DNA from: Alphaproteobacteria bacterium
GTDB lineage: Bacteria; Pseudomonadota; Alphaproteobacteria; RUG11792
Assembly (NCBI GenBank): GCA_025998575.1
Contig: BNWD01000009.1
Span: 1-18,585 of the forward strand
Reading direction: 5' to 3'
DNA length: 18,585 nucleotides
The notes beneath the pieces are model-generated. The model had not been told where the DNA came from. It saw only the letters and a list, made by a program, of their open reading frames with translations, and did no database searches. The position numbers and the translations under genes were made by a program. Below, one piece after another: positions 18,402-18,585 of the stretch (within the stretch, counting starts at the first letter, position 1; the number at the start of each line of letters is the position of its first letter).

Positions 18402-18585
18402 TCAAGGTGCGCACATATTAAACTCAGTGTAGTTCAGGAGTCCTTGGAGGATGAAGCTGGCGGGCTAGTTTGTCTAGGTTTTGTTTGCTGCTACTGTGCT
18501 TAGTCTTTCGTCCCAAAACACGATATCTAATGTCCATGTTCTTTTTCTAGAAGAAGTTCAGCAGCTTGCCAGCGAAAGACTTCAC
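18402..18585 (-). pseudogene. ruvX: Remnant of ruvX (YqgF-type Holliday junction resolvase), C-terminal part
   Basis: RuvX is an RNase H-fold nuclease involved in 16S rRNA 3' processing and proposed Holliday junction resolution. Pieces of its C-terminal half appear in three frames in the right order: VKSFAGKLLNF (from 18585), then LLLEKEHG, then LDIVFWDERLSTVAANKT (18477-18530, the conserved DERLST motif), then LDKLA, and finally ASFILQGLLNYTEF ending at TGA 18402-18404. Between NKT and LDKLA roughly 15 residues of the family sequence are missing, and stop codons interrupt the frames. Several small indels plus a deletion point to real decay rather than one reading error. The 5' part lies beyond the window, so whether a start survives is unknown. 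Confidence 0.72.

Noticed and set aside
18345-18503. Plus-strand ORF beginning MKSFIIFQGKEGAK
   Set aside because: It mostly runs antisense to the ruvX remnant and has no convincing ribosome binding site or family resemblance.

Overview
The window looks like a piece of the chromosome of an AT-rich alphaproteobacterium. The ATP synthase order delta-alpha-gamma-beta, an alpha-type uS4, a K+-independent H+-pyrophosphatase and a short RNase D fit that class. The low GC of many genes, very tight gene packing and fresh pseudogenes suggest a host-associated lineage such as Holosporales or Rickettsiales. That placement is inference; no rRNA or other decisive marker is present. The cell appears to make lipid A and Kdo (lpxB, kdsD).

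Layout. (1) 1-1676, minus: rpsP-rimM-lpxB, driven by a good promoter at 1721-1749. The lpxB reading frame loses family resemblance at about position 50 and runs off the window. (2) 1777-5262, plus: rnd-kdsD-eptA-like-dgkA, a closely packed unit mostly about LPS. KdsD supplies the Kdo precursor, the phosphoethanolamine transferase should release diacylglycerol, and DgkA can recycle that lipid. (3) 5254-8652, minus: xerD-miaA-hemY-like-dut, converging on dgkA with a 9-bp 3' overlap and no visible terminator. (4) 8798-13260, plus: atpH-atpA-atpG-atpD behind a strong promoter; no atpC follows. (5) 13332-14559, plus: rpsD and a LolA-like periplasmic carrier. (6) 14637-16718, plus: hppA with its own promoter and terminator and with base composition unlike its neighbours. 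(7) 16719-18585: an accessory-looking end. It has an orphan hairpin, a minus-strand gene for an unrecognised exported protein whose signal peptide and body are separated by a 9-G tract in the wrong frame, and a multiply broken ruvX remnant at the edge.

Most of the window is ordinary housekeeping. The most interesting part is region 7. The exported-protein gene has a near-consensus promoter, a good ribosome binding site, a clean signal peptide and a 42-residue tandem duplication near its C terminus. A one-base contraction of the G tract would join everything into one frame of about 402 residues. This is either slipped-strand phase variation, a recent frameshift, or a homopolymer sequencing error. 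There is no gene-free stretch over 300 bases if the broken genes are counted; the two longest gaps (16719-16935 and 18146-18401) are described below.
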